NCBI RefSeq assembly: GCF_001427225.1
Contig: NZ_LMFH01000001.1
Span: forward strand, 1,312 to 65,311
Direction: 5' to 3'
DNA length: 64,000 nt
Origin: Lysobacter sp. Root494
GTDB lineage: Bacteria; Pseudomonadota; Gammaproteobacteria; Xanthomonadales; Xanthomonadaceae
Each line of letters opens with the position of its first letter. Position 1 is the stretch's first letter. Below the pieces are notes generated by a model, which searched no databases, was not told the DNA's origin, and saw only the letters and a list, made by a program, of their open reading frames with translations. Positions 24,929 to 33,665 of this stretch are shown one piece after another. The translations under genes and the position numbers were made by a program.

Positions 24929-25615
24929 GTGCGTCGCGTGATGTGCAGTGCGTGGACGGGACTGGTGCTGATGCTTTCCGCCTGTACGTCTACGCCGCCG
25001 GAGCCGGGTGCGTGGCAGCCGCTGTTCGACGGCGTATCCACCCGCGGCTGGCACAACGTTGGCAAGGACACAATTGATCCGCGTTGGCAGGCGATCGACG
25101 GCGCGCTGGTGCTCACCGCAGCGGGTGGCGGCGACATCGTCACTGATGCGCAGTTCGCCGATTTCGAACTCGAACTGGACTGGCAACTCGCGCCAGGCGG
25201 CAACAGCGGCGTGTTCTATCGCGCCGCCGACAGCGATCCGGTGTGGCAGCGCGCCGCCGAATACCAGCTGCTCGACGATGCCGCGGCCCAAGACCGCTTT
25301 GTCGCCTCGCATCGCGCCGGATCGGTGTACGACCTCGTTGCCGCGGAAGGCTCGGTGTTGCGCCCGTCCGGCGAATACAACCATGCCCGCATCGTCGCCT
25401 GTGGCCCGCGCATCGAGCACTGGCTCAATGGCGTGCGCGTGGCGGCTTACACGGTGGGCAGTGACGACTGGAAGCAACGCCTCGCCGCAAGCAAGTTTGC
25501 CGGCCAACCGGACTTCGGTGCTGCACGCAGCGGTCACATCGGCCTGCAGGATCACGGCGCGATGCTGCGGGTGCGCCACGCACGCATCCGCGCCCTCGCC
25601 GGGTGCAAACCCTAG
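24929..25615 (+). CDS. DUF1080 (3-keto-disaccharide hydrolase-like) lipoprotein
   Basis: A 228-residue predicted lipoprotein. With the GTG start at 24929 the signal begins MRRVMCSAW and reaches the lipobox LMLSACT (Cys19); ATG 24941 would lose the basic n-region. The domain is the concanavalin-like DUF1080 fold: WQPLFDGVSTRGWHNVG, then ELDWQLAPGGNSGVFYRA, and GHIGLQDHGAMLRVRHARI at the end. Family members cleave 3-keto-glycosides or bind sugars. It follows rlmI by 8 bp and is probably co-transcribed. Substrate not shown. Confidence 0.85.
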   Translation: MRRVMCSAWTGLVLMLSACTSTPPEPGAWQPLFDGVSTRGWHNVGKDTIDPRWQAIDGALVLTAAGGGDIVTDAQFADFELELDWQLAPGGNSGVFYRAADSDPVWQRAAEYQLLDDAAAQDRFVASHRAGSVYDLVAAEGSVLRPSGEYNHARIVACGPRIEHWLNGVRVAAYTVGSDDWKQRLAASKFAGQPDFGAARSGHIGLQDHGAMLRVRHARIRALAGCKP

Positions 25616-25619
25616 CGTC

Positions 25620-25874
25620 TCACTCGAGCCGCTCTTCGTACTTGTCGCGCACGTAGCGATTGATGTACGACGAGAGGCCGCGCCCGGCCATCGCCAGCGA
25701 CTTCATCTGTCCGACGTGATAACGGCCCGGACGTTCGGGTCCGTAACGATAGGTGCCGTCTTCGATGAAGCGCACGATGATGCCGTCGTCCAGGAGCTGA
25801 TAGGCGCGGACGCCGGAGTTGCCGTCGCGATTGCGATACGGCGTCAGGTCGAGAGCGTGGGTCGAGGTAGGCAT
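25620..25874 (-). CDS. Small conserved-looking hypothetical protein (84 aa)
   Basis: An 84-residue protein from ATG 25874 (MPTSTHALDLTPYRNRDGNS). The pattern of short beta strands and aromatic residues (IIVRFIEDGTYRYG, then MKSLAMAGRGLSSYINRYV) recalls KTSC-type small domains (phrases with Y-R-Y and a C-terminal GL..YI), but the match is weak and I do not name a family. No signal peptide or membrane segment. Convergent with the DUF1080 gene (4 bp apart) and divergent from the YdeP gene. Confidence 0.6.
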   Translation of the reverse strand: MPTSTHALDLTPYRNRDGNSGVRAYQLLDDGIIVRFIEDGTYRYGPERPGRYHVGQMKSLAMAGRGLSSYINRYVRDKYEERLE

Positions 25875-26009
25875 GCGCGAAGCATTCCCGAGTACGCGTG
25901 CGCAGCGCATGAAACCGCTGTGGCGGGAAGCCTGTACAGCTTGGCGGCTTGAACGCTGACTCCGCATCCGGCGCTAGAATCGCGATGAATCGTTCACGGC
26001 ATTGCCCGC

Positions 26010-28334
26010 ATGTCGCAGCGCAAATCCATCGACGTCTACCTCAAGCCCGCGGGCGGATGGGATGCGCTGAAGAGTTCGTGGCAGGCGTTGCGCGAACAAG
26101 GGGTAGTGATGAAGGGTGCGGGCACGCTGCTGCACGCGAACCAGCCCGCCGGCTTCGACTGTCCGGGCTGTGCGTGGCCGGACCGCAACGCGCATTCGAC
26201 TTTCGAGTTCTGCGAGAACGGCGTCAAGGCCGTGGCGAACGAGGCCACCAGCAAGCGCGTCGATCGCGAGTTCTTCGCCCGGAACACGGTGGAATGGCTC
26301 GCGCAACAGGACGATCGTTTCCTCGAGGCGCAGGGCCGCCTGACCGAGCCGATGCGCTACGACGCTGGCAGCGACCGCTACGTGCCGATCGGCTGGGACG
26401 GCGCGTTCGCGCTGATCGCGCAGGCGCTGAATGCACTGGCCTCGCCCGACGAGGCGATCTTCTACACCTCCGGACGCGCATCCAACGAAGCCGCCTTCCT
26501 CTACCAGCTGTTCGTGCGCGAGTTCGGCACCAACAACCTGCCCGACTGCTCGAACATGTGCCACGAGCCGTCGGGCGTGGCATTGACCGAGCAGCTCGGC
26601 AGCGGCAAGGGCTCGGTGCTGCTGGAAGACTTCGAGCACGCCGAGGCGATCTTCATCTTCGGCCAGAACCCCGGCACCAACCATCCGCGCATGCTCGGCG
26701 AACTGCGCGACGCGGCGAAACGCGGCTGCCGCATCGTGGCCTTCAATCCACTGCGCGAACGCGGGCTCGAGCGCTTTGCGAATCCTCAATCGCCGGTGGA
26801 CATGCTGCCGGGCAGCGCCGGCGCGCGCATCGCGTCCGAATACTTCCAGCCGCGCATCGGCGGCGATCTCGCCGTCGCGACGGCGATGGCGAAGGTGGTG
26901 GTCGAACGGGACGCGATCGATCGCGATTTCATCGCCACGCATACGCAGGGCTTCGACGCGTTCGCCGCCAGCCTGCGCGCCACGCGCTGGGAGGATCTCG
27001 AACGCGAATCCGGCCTGGCACGCGCGCAGCTGGAAGACGCCGCGCGGATCTACATCGACAGCAACGCGACGATCCTGTGTTGGGGCATGGGCATCACCCA
27101 GCACCATCGCAGCGTCGCCACGATCCAGATGCTCGGCAACCTGCTGCTGCTGCGCGGCAACGTCGGCAGGCGCGGCGCGGGTCCATGCCCGGTGCGCGGC
27201 CATTCCAACGTGCAGGGCGATCGCACGATGGGCGTGTACGAGCAGCCGTCGGACGCGTTCCTCGACCGGCTCGGCGCCGAATTCGGTTTCGCCCCGCCGC
27301 GCGAACACGGCTTCGACACGCTTGCAGCGATCGCGGCCATGCGCGACGGTCGCGCGCAGGTGTTCTTCGCGCTCGGCGGCAACTTCGCCGCGGCGACGCC
27401 CGATACCGCGCAGACGCAGGCGGCATTGCGCAATTGCGGACTCACCGTGCACGTCAGCACCAAGCTCAACCGCTCGCACCTCGTGCACGGCCGCGACGCG
27501 CTGATCCTGCCGTGCCTGGGTCGCACCGAGATCGACCTGCAGGCCACGGGCCCGCAGGCGGTGACGGTCGAGGATTCGATGAGCATGGTGCACCTGTCCG
27601 CGGGCATGAATCCGCCGGCGTCGGAACAGTTGTTGTCCGAACCCGCAATCGTTGCGCACCTCGCCGCCGCGATGTTGGCGTACAGCCGCACGCCGTGGCT
27701 GGCGCTGGTCGAGGATTACGACCGGATCCGGCACCGGATCGCGCGCGTGATCGACGGCTTCGAGGATTTCACCACCCGCGTGCGGACGGCGGGCGGCTTC
27801 CATCTGCACCATCCGAACCGCGAACGGGTGTTTCCGACCGCCGGCGGCAAGGCGCACTTCTTCGTGCATCCGCTGACTGCCGCCGCGACCAGCGGCGAGG
27901 AACTGCTGACGCTGATGACCGTGCGTTCGCACGACCAGTACAACACCACGGTGTACGGACTCGATGACCGCTATCGCGGCGTGCACGGACTGCGCCGCGT
28001 GTGCTTCATCTCACGCGGGGACCTGGAGCGGCACGGTTTCGCCGATGGCGACATGGTCGACCTGGTCTCCGTGTGGGGTGATGGAAGCGGCGATGTGCAG
28101 GAACGCGAAGTGCACGGCTTCCGACTGGTCGAATACGACATTCCCCGCGGCTGCCTGGCTGCGTATTTCCCGGAAACCAACCCGCTGGTGCCGCTGGACA
28201 GTTACGCCGAACGCGCACGCACCCCGGCATCGAAGTCGATTCCGGTGCGCCTGCGCAGGGCGGCCCCAGGTTCGCCGTCGGAATTGCCGGCGGCTTCCGC
28301 CGGGCTTGACCCCGCCCTGCGCAACATCCCGTGA
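26010..28334 (+). CDS. YdeP/FdhF-type molybdopterin oxidoreductase
   Basis: A 774-residue molybdopterin enzyme of the FdhF/YdeP family. The N-terminus carries CPGC (Cys51, Cys54) instead of a full 4Fe-4S cysteine set, and further motifs are NMCHEPSGVALTEQLGSGKG, IFGQNPGTNHPRMLGELRDA, LLRGNVGRRGAGPCPVRGHS and, in the cofactor-closing domain, TVRSHDQYNTTVYG. YdeP of E. coli is linked to acid resistance and is FdhD-dependent by association; the reaction is unknown. Here it is followed by a 1-base-overlapping HTH gene and fdhD, supporting a dependence on sulfur transfer by FdhD. Cytoplasmic: no Tat signal. Confidence 0.92.
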   Translation: MSQRKSIDVYLKPAGGWDALKSSWQALREQGVVMKGAGTLLHANQPAGFDCPGCAWPDRNAHSTFEFCENGVKAVANEATSKRVDREFFARNTVEWLAQQDDRFLEAQGRLTEPMRYDAGSDRYVPIGWDGAFALIAQALNALASPDEAIFYTSGRASNEAAFLYQLFVREFGTNNLPDCSNMCHEPSGVALTEQLGSGKGSVLLEDFEHAEAIFIFGQNPGTNHPRMLGELRDAAKRGCRIVAFNPLRERGLERFANPQSPVDMLPGSAGARIASEYFQPRIGGDLAVATAMAKVVVERDAIDRDFIATHTQGFDAFAASLRATRWEDLERESGLARAQLEDAARIYIDSNATILCWGMGITQHHRSVATIQMLGNLLLLRGNVGRRGAGPCPVRGHSNVQGDRTMGVYEQPSDAFLDRLGAEFGFAPPREHGFDTLAAIAAMRDGRAQVFFALGGNFAAATPDTAQTQAALRNCGLTVHVSTKLNRSHLVHGRDALILPCLGRTEIDLQATGPQAVTVEDSMSMVHLSAGMNPPASEQLLSEPAIVAHLAAAMLAYSRTPWLALVEDYDRIRHRIARVIDGFEDFTTRVRTAGGFHLHHPNRERVFPTAGGKAHFFVHPLTAAATSGEELLTLMTVRSHDQYNTTVYGLDDRYRGVHGLRRVCFISRGDLERHGFADGDMVDLVSVWGDGSGDVQEREVHGFRLVEYDIPRGCLAAYFPETNPLVPLDSYAERARTPASKSIPVRLRRAAPGSPSELPAASAGLDPALRNIP

Positions 28335-28567
28335 TGGAACAGCACGCCCTGGCTTTGCTGCAGCTGCTGGCCGAGGAGGACGGCCAGTCGATCCACCGCG
28401 TGGCCAGGCGCCTGCAGCTGAGCCTGAGCGAACTGCAGCGCCTGCTCACCGCACTCGGCCAGGATCGGCGCTTCGATGGGCTCGACCTGGTCGAACAGCG
28501 CGAAGACGGCAACCGCATCCTGCTGTGGCTCACCGACAAGGGACGGCGCCTGTGCGCGACGTGCTGA
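28334..28567 (+). CDS. Small winged-HTH-like protein between ydeP-type gene and fdhD
   Basis: A 77-residue protein starting at ATG 28334, overlapping the previous stop by one base (TGATG). It resembles a helix-turn-helix: LLQLLAEEDGQSIHRVARRL, then a recognition-like helix SLSELQRLLTAL and a beta wing LVEQREDGNRILLWLTDKG. It resembles the N-terminal part of small repressors and has no other domain. Its coding overlaps the start of fdhD by 16 bases. The tight coupling suggests a regulatory or assembly part of the YdeP-FdhD unit. Function is inferred from shape and context only. Confidence 0.75.
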   Translation: MEQHALALLQLLAEEDGQSIHRVARRLQLSLSELQRLLTALGQDRRFDGLDLVEQREDGNRILLWLTDKGRRLCATC

Positions 28568-29352
28568 ACGACGCGCTTGCCAGGGTGGAGGCACTGCGCG
28601 TGCAGGCCGATGCACGCGACCTGCGCGAGGATTCCGCCGTGGTCGAGGCGCCGGTGGCACTGCTCTACAACGGCCTGTCCTTCGCGGTGATGATGGCGAC
28701 GCCGTGCGACCTGGAAGACTTCGCGCTCGGTTTCTCGCTGAGCGAAGGCGTGGTCGGTTCCGCGGACGAATTTCGTCTCGTCGACGTCGTGCGCGGCGAA
28801 GCGGGCGTCGAGCTGCACGCCGCGATCCCGCAGTCGCGCTACGACGCGTTGCTGGAGCGCCGCCGCAGCCTCGAAGGCCGCAGCGGGTGCGGCCTGTGCG
28901 GCGTGGCAGCGCTGCAGGATGCGCAGCGGCCGGTTCCTCCCGTGGACACACCGGACGAGGTCCCGATGACGCAGGTCTGGTCGGCGCTGGATGCGCTGGC
29001 GCAGCAGCAGCCCCTGAATGCCCGCAGCGGTGGCGTACACGCGGCCGGCTTCATGCACGCGGGCGGATTGCTGGTGCGCGAGGACGTGGGCCGCCACAAC
29101 GCGCTCGACAAACTGATCGGCGCGATGGTGCGCGACCGCATCACGCCATCCCGGGGTTTCCTGGTGATGACCTCGCGCGCCTCGTACGAGATCGTGCACA
29201 AGGCGGCGATGGCGGGCATCGGGATCGTGGTGGCGATTTCAGCGCCGACCGATCTGGCGATCCGGACCGCCGAAACGGCAGGCATCACGCTGGCGGCGTT
29301 TGCGCGCGGCGATGCGCTGAATCTTTACGCGCATCCGGAGCGGCTGGTCTAG
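28552..29352 (+). CDS. fdhD: Formate dehydrogenase accessory sulfurtransferase FdhD
   Basis: A 266-residue FdhD. It transfers sulfur from IscS to the molybdenum cofactor of formate-dehydrogenase-like enzymes. The required CxxC motif is CGLCG (Cys113 and Cys116), followed by family phrases GVHAAGFMHAGGLLVREDVGRHNALDKLIG and VMTSRASYEIVHKAAMAGIG in parts. The reading frame has no early ATG; I use GTG 28552 (GTG 28561 is also possible), both inside the preceding gene, showing translational coupling. It presumably activates the YdeP-type enzyme encoded just upstream. Confidence 0.94.
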   Translation: MRDVLNDALARVEALRVQADARDLREDSAVVEAPVALLYNGLSFAVMMATPCDLEDFALGFSLSEGVVGSADEFRLVDVVRGEAGVELHAAIPQSRYDALLERRRSLEGRSGCGLCGVAALQDAQRPVPPVDTPDEVPMTQVWSALDALAQQQPLNARSGGVHAAGFMHAGGLLVREDVGRHNALDKLIGAMVRDRITPSRGFLVMTSRASYEIVHKAAMAGIGIVVAISAPTDLAIRTAETAGITLAAFARGDALNLYAHPERLV

Positions 29353-29361
29353 CGCCGTGCC

Positions 29362-29389
29362 CGTCATTCCCGCCGTCGCGGGAATGACG
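29362..29389. repeat. Intergenic palindromic repeat, family A, single arm
   Basis: CGTCATTCCCGC-CGTC-GCGGGAATGACG is a perfect 12-bp palindrome with a 4-bp loop, 10 bp after fdhD. It matches one arm of the paired elements at 31518 and 50486 and may act as an RNA 3' end hairpin. Confidence 0.85.
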
Positions 29390-29530
29390 ACAGGGCTCGG
29401 ATCGTTAACCCGACTTCGCCGCCCGCCACCGCAGCAACGACTCCATTGCGTCGTAGAACGCGCAAAGAGCCGCGCGCCTTCCGGCGCAGCCGCCTTCGAT
29501 GGGAAATGTTGAAGCGTTCATCGCGGCATT

Positions 29531-29881
29531 TCAGATGGAGCGGCCGTCGTAGTGGTGCACGGGCACGGCAGCGAGGTCGATGCCTTCGATGCAGCGGATG
29601 TTGACCGCGGCCACCGCATTGCCCTTCGGATCGATGCCTTCGCCGAACGGATGGATGCCGCAGTGGGAGCAGAAGTTGTGCCGGATCACGTGCTTGTTGA
29701 ACGTGTAGGTGGCCAGCGCGTCCTCGCCGGAGGTCAGGCGCAACCGCGCGCGCGGCACGAACCACAGCAGCGAGCCCTTGCGCTGGCACATCGAACAATT
29801 GCACGACAGCGCGCTGTCGATCTCGCCTTCCACTTCGAAAGCCACCTTGCCGCAGTGGCAGCTGCCCTGGTGCGTCGCCAT
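29531..29881 (-). CDS. GFA family (glutathione-dependent formaldehyde-activating-like) protein
   Basis: A 116-residue zinc-binding protein of the GFA/CENP-V family. The cysteine pattern is complete: CHCG near residue 8, CNCSMCQRKG at about 37, and CSHCGIHPFGEG at about 80. Members bind zinc and some act on glutathione-hydroxymethyl adducts, although many probably have other roles. Start at ATG 29881 (MATHQGSCHCGKV). Divergent from the rmuC gene (139 bp). The 178-bp gap after fdhD contains only the family-A palindrome. Confidence 0.9.
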   Translation of the reverse strand: MATHQGSCHCGKVAFEVEGEIDSALSCNCSMCQRKGSLLWFVPRARLRLTSGEDALATYTFNKHVIRHNFCSHCGIHPFGEGIDPKGNAVAAVNIRCIEGIDLAAVPVHHYDGRSI

Positions 29882-30020
29882 CTGAATTCTCCCGGATTGT
29901 CGTTGCCTGAAGAATAGGCACCTGCCGAGGTTACTGTCAACCGTTTGGTTGACTATTGCCGAAGCCTGCACATCCGGCGTGGGTCTCATGCGCTGCGACG
30001 CGTGCCGGTACACTGTCGGC

Positions 30021-31373
30021 ATGTCCGAATCCGTGCTTCTCGCGCTGTTGCTGGTCGCGATCCTCGTTGCGATCGTCCTGCTGGTCCTGTTGCTGCTGCG
30101 CCGCCCGGACAGCGCGCTGCAGCAGGCGTTGCGCGAAGAGCAGCGCGAAGGCCGCACCGAGCTGCGCCAGCAGCTGGACAGCTTCTCGTCGCAGCAGGAA
30201 CTGCGCATCGACGGCTTCGCCAGTCGGCTGAACGAAGCCGCGGGCCGCACCGACCAGCGCCTGGAAGACCTGCGTGAGGCGCTCACCGAAGATGCGCGCA
30301 AGGCGCGCCAGGAAGCCTCGCTGGCGCTGAAGGATTTCGCCGCCGCGCTCGACCATCGCGTCGGCGAACTCACGCGCAACAACGAGCAGCGCATCGGCGA
30401 GATGCGCACGACGCTGGAGCAGAAGCTGCGCGAACTGCAGGTCGACAACGCCGCCAAGCTCGAACAGATGCGCGCAACCGTCGATGAAAAGCTCCACGCG
30501 ACACTGGAGACGCGCCTGAGCGAGAGCTTCGGCAACGTCACCGCGATGCTCGCGCAGGTGCACCAGGGCCTGGGCGACATGAACAAGCTCGCCGCCGATG
30601 TCGGTGGCCTGCAGCGCGTGCTCGGCAATGTGAAGTCGCGCGGCGTGTTCGGCGAAGTGCAGCTCGCCGGGTTGCTGGAACAGGTGTTCGCGCCGGACCA
30701 ATACGCAGCCAACGTGGCGACGTTGCCGGGCAGCAGCGAGCGCGTGGAATTCGCGGTGAAGTTCCCCGGTTCGACCGGCGACGCGCCACTGTGGCTGCCG
30801 ATCGACGCCAAGTTTCCGCGCGAAGACTACGAACGCCTGCTCGATGCGCAGGAACGCGGCGACGTCGCCGCCGCGCACGCTGCCGGCGACGCCCTGGAAC
30901 GGCGCGTGCGCCAGGAGGCTTCGCGCATCCGCAGCAAGTACGTCGGTCCGCCGCACACCACCGAGTTCGCGATCCTGTTCCTGCCGACCGAAGGCCTGTA
31001 CGCCGAAACGCTGCGTCGCCCTGGCCTGGTGGATGCGTTGCAGCGCGATCAGCGCATCGCCGTCGCCGGTCCGACTACGCTGCTGGCGTTGATGACCAGT
31101 TTCCAGATGGGCTTCCGCACTCTGGCGATCCAGGAACGTTCGAGTGAGGTGTGGCGCACGCTGGGCGCGGTGAAGACCGAGTTCGCCAAGTTCGGCGTGG
31201 TGCTCGACGGGGTGAAGAAGAAGCTCGACGAAGCCAGCAGCAAGATCGAAGAGACCGGCCGCCGCTCCCGCGCGCTCACGCGCAAGCTGCGCGAGGTGGA
31301 GGCGTTGCCGCTGGAGGACAGCCAGCGCCTGCTGGGCGCGGAACTGGATGCGGGCGAGGAAGAGATCAGCTGA
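30021..31373 (+). CDS. rmuC: DNA recombination protein RmuC
   Basis: A 450-residue RmuC. An N-terminal membrane anchor (SVLLALLLVAILVAIVLLVL, residues 3-25) is followed by about 170 residues of coiled coil (QREGRTELRQQLDSFSSQQE and on) and a C-terminal nuclease-like domain with the conserved blocks GNVKSRGVFGEVQLAGLLE, LWLPIDAKFPREDYE and YVGPPHTTEFAILFLPTEG. RmuC limits sequence inversions and replication-linked recombination. Start at ATG 30021. The 317-bp gap after it holds repeat family A. Confidence 0.94.
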   Translation: MSESVLLALLLVAILVAIVLLVLLLLRRPDSALQQALREEQREGRTELRQQLDSFSSQQELRIDGFASRLNEAAGRTDQRLEDLREALTEDARKARQEASLALKDFAAALDHRVGELTRNNEQRIGEMRTTLEQKLRELQVDNAAKLEQMRATVDEKLHATLETRLSESFGNVTAMLAQVHQGLGDMNKLAADVGGLQRVLGNVKSRGVFGEVQLAGLLEQVFAPDQYAANVATLPGSSERVEFAVKFPGSTGDAPLWLPIDAKFPREDYERLLDAQERGDVAAAHAAGDALERRVRQEASRIRSKYVGPPHTTEFAILFLPTEGLYAETLRRPGLVDALQRDQRIAVAGPTTLLALMTSFQMGFRTLAIQERSSEVWRTLGAVKTEFAKFGVVLDGVKKKLDEASSKIEETGRRSRALTRKLREVEALPLEDSQRLLGAELDAGEEEIS

Positions 31374-31517
31374 GGCGGCGTAAGTTCGCGATCAGCTTGC
31401 GCGAGCGCTTGGCATTCTCTGCCGTCGTCGTGTCGCGGCACTAGGCACTAGTGGATGCGGCACCGCTTCACTTGCGACCTGCGCCAATTCACTCCCGCGC
31501 GCGAAGATATTTCAGCT

Positions 31518-31614
31518 CGTCATTCCCGCGAAAGCGGGAATCCAGTGTCTTTCTGCTCTCCCGGAGATCGTTGGAAAGCAAAGTCACTGGATTCCCGCTT
31601 TCGCGGGAATGACG
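31518..31614. repeat. Paired palindromic repeat, family A (97-bp unit)
   Basis: Left arm CGTCATTCCCGCGAAAGCGG plus GAATCCAGTG is the exact reverse complement of the 30-bp right arm at 31585-31614, each arm itself a hairpin. The central 37 bp differ from the second 97-bp element at 50486-50582. Organisation as in bacterial interspersed mosaic elements. It lies in the 317-bp gap between rmuC and the M64-like gene; the rest of that gap shows nothing recognisable. Confidence 0.9.
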
Positions 31615-31690
31615 ATCAAAGCGGAAAGCAGAAAAAGACGGCAACCCGACCAGGCAATCCACAACGCCTGGGACCGCGACAGTGCTGGAA

Positions 31691-33112
31691 TCAGTCACCC
31701 AAGGGACGCGAATACAGATCGATGATCTCCGCAATCGCGTCCTGGCACACCTGGCAGAACTGCTCGATGCGGCTGAACATGATGCATTGCATCGCCGGCC
31801 GGTAATAACCGCTGGCCTGGTAATTCGCGCCCTCGAACGCGCCGATCACGTCGCGGTTCGGTTGCCGCGCCATCAAGGAATCGGTGAACTTGCGCTCGGC
31901 AGCGAACAGCGCGCTCATCTCCGACTCCGGGCGGTTCGCCTTGCGTAGGGCGATGCGCCTGGCCTGGTATTCGCGCTGGTACTTCTCGTATTCGGCCTTG
32001 GGCCACGGCGTCGGCAGTGGCGTGGTCGGGGCAACGTGGCGCTTCCATTTCAGCTGCGAAGGATCGAGCAGGGCGGTGACGTTCGGTTCCCACGGTTCCG
32101 GGCGTTCGGTGCCCGACGCGTACGCAACGGGCGAGGTGTAGTACTCGTCGGCGAGCGCGGCGAAGTGGTGGCCGAACTCGTGCACGAACAGGTAGTTCGC
32201 CCAGTCGTTGCTCGCCGCCGCGGTACTGAACTGGCCGAAGATGCCGCCGCCGCCGTAGGTCTCGTTGTTGACCAGGATCTCGATGAACTCGTTGGGCGCG
32301 TACTGCGCCAGCTCGCGCAGCGCGCGGTTGTCGAGCGTGAGCACGTAGCGCTCGCTGCCGAAGATGTCGTAGCGGGTATTGAGCGAGGAATCGTGGAAGG
32401 TGCCGGTGGAAGGGCGCGACACGCCCGATTCGCGCGTCGGCACCGCCAGTGCCCAGACGTTGAAGTCGTTGGCGCGCTCGCGGAACGGCGACACGCTGAA
32501 GAGGTGGTCGGCAAGCCGGCGTGCATCGGCTTCGAATTTCGGCAGCTGCTCGCGCGTGTAACCATCGCCGAGGATCAGCAGGTCGACCTTCTCCGCTGAC
32601 GGTCCGTTGTTGCGGATGGCGATCGGTTCGGCCGGCGCCGGCCGCTTCTCACGCTGTATGTCCTGCGCGGCCGGATCAATGTCGATGCTCCATGCCACCG
32701 AGAACTCGTTGCGGTCGTCGCGCTGCAGAACGCGCAGCCGCACCGGCGCGACGGGCATCGGGAAACGCAGCGACTCCTGGAAGCCGCGGCTCTGCTTCTG
32801 CGCCTCGTCGGTCGTGCGCCATTCGCCAAAGATGGTGCTGTAGCCGCGCGAGTACAGCACCTTGTTGGTCTTCGGATCGACGACCTCGACGCGGTTCAGG
32901 CCGCGATTGCTGTCGTCGAGCGGCCGCGCGGGATTGCCGGGCCAAGGGAGGGGCTCCAGCACGATGCGTTCGAGCGCGTACTGCTCGGACAGCGCATTGC
33001 CGGTATGCAGCACGTCGACGCGCAACGTGGCCGGCGCGGTGCCGGCGTGCGCGGAAGCCGCGAACAGCGCGGCCAGAGCCAGTGCCACGGCGGACAAGCG
33101 ACGCGTCGACAT
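31691..33112 (-). CDS. M64 (IgA peptidase)-like secreted metallopeptidase
   Basis: A 473-residue exported zinc peptidase. The signal peptide is MSTRRLSAVALALAALFAASAHA. The catalytic domain follows LLILGDGYTREQLPKFEADA, a phrase typical of M64 peptidases, and contains the zinc motif HEFGHHFAALADEYY (HExxHxxxxxxDE). An N-terminal region of about 130 residues before it forms a beta-rich accessory domain. It would act in the periplasm or outside the cell. It lies 5 bp downstream of the NTF2-like lipoprotein gene on the same strand, so the two are co-transcribed. Substrates unknown; IgA cleavage is not implied. Confidence 0.88.
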   Translation of the reverse strand: MSTRRLSAVALALAALFAASAHAGTAPATLRVDVLHTGNALSEQYALERIVLEPLPWPGNPARPLDDSNRGLNRVEVVDPKTNKVLYSRGYSTIFGEWRTTDEAQKQSRGFQESLRFPMPVAPVRLRVLQRDDRNEFSVAWSIDIDPAAQDIQREKRPAPAEPIAIRNNGPSAEKVDLLILGDGYTREQLPKFEADARRLADHLFSVSPFRERANDFNVWALAVPTRESGVSRPSTGTFHDSSLNTRYDIFGSERYVLTLDNRALRELAQYAPNEFIEILVNNETYGGGGIFGQFSTAAASNDWANYLFVHEFGHHFAALADEYYTSPVAYASGTERPEPWEPNVTALLDPSQLKWKRHVAPTTPLPTPWPKAEYEKYQREYQARRIALRKANRPESEMSALFAAERKFTDSLMARQPNRDVIGAFEGANYQASGYYRPAMQCIMFSRIEQFCQVCQDAIAEIIDLYSRPLGD

Positions 33113-33117
33113 AGCGG

Positions 33118-33624
33118 CTACTCCATGGACTTGCAGTAACGCGCGCCTGTGCACGACAGCGGCGTCACGATCTGCGAATACAGCCGCCAACGGCCGTCTT
33201 TCAGTTTCCACAGCGCGTAATAGCTGCCGCGGACTTCGGTGTTTTCGCCCTGTTCCTGCCACGACTCGGACCAGCGGCCGCGTTCGGCGGCGAACTTCCA
33301 CTTCGCATTCCGCTCGACGCGCTCGGGCGTGAAGATCTGCACGAGGTCCGGGCGCTTCTGCAGCAGGCCCTCGTAGGTGCGTACCAGGTTCTTCTTTCCA
33401 CTGACCACGCGCGACGGCGTGATCAGTTGCACGTCATCGGCCACAAGGCCGGCGAGGTCGGCCGGCTTCCGGTACGCGACCAGCTGGTTCCACTGCTGGC
33501 GCTGGCGCTCGATGTCGCTTTCGACCCGCTTAGCCCACGGCGCCGCGACATGGGCGCAGCCGGCAATGACCGCCAGGACGATCGAAGCGAGCAGGATGCG
33601 GATGACACCGGCCTGAGGGCGCAT
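33118..33624 (-). CDS. NTF2-like lipoprotein
   Basis: A 168-residue predicted lipoprotein with lipobox VIAGCAH (Cys23), followed by a DUF4440/NTF2-like fold: DIERQRQQWNQLVAYRKPADLAG, then VQLITPSRVVSGKKNLVRTYEG and GSYYALWKLKDGRWRLYSQIV. Such domains bind small ligands or act as accessory factors. Start at ATG 33624 (MRPQAGVIRILL). It directly precedes the M64-like peptidase gene and may serve it as a partner or chaperone; this is inference from the operon only. Confidence 0.82.
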   Translation of the reverse strand: MRPQAGVIRILLASIVLAVIAGCAHVAAPWAKRVESDIERQRQQWNQLVAYRKPADLAGLVADDVQLITPSRVVSGKKNLVRTYEGLLQKRPDLVQIFTPERVERNAKWKFAAERGRWSESWQEQGENTEVRGSYYALWKLKDGRWRLYSQIVTPLSCTGARYCKSME

Positions 33625-33665
33625 CGACCGGGCGCTTGCGTGCAGGCGAAGCACGGCGTCGCGCC

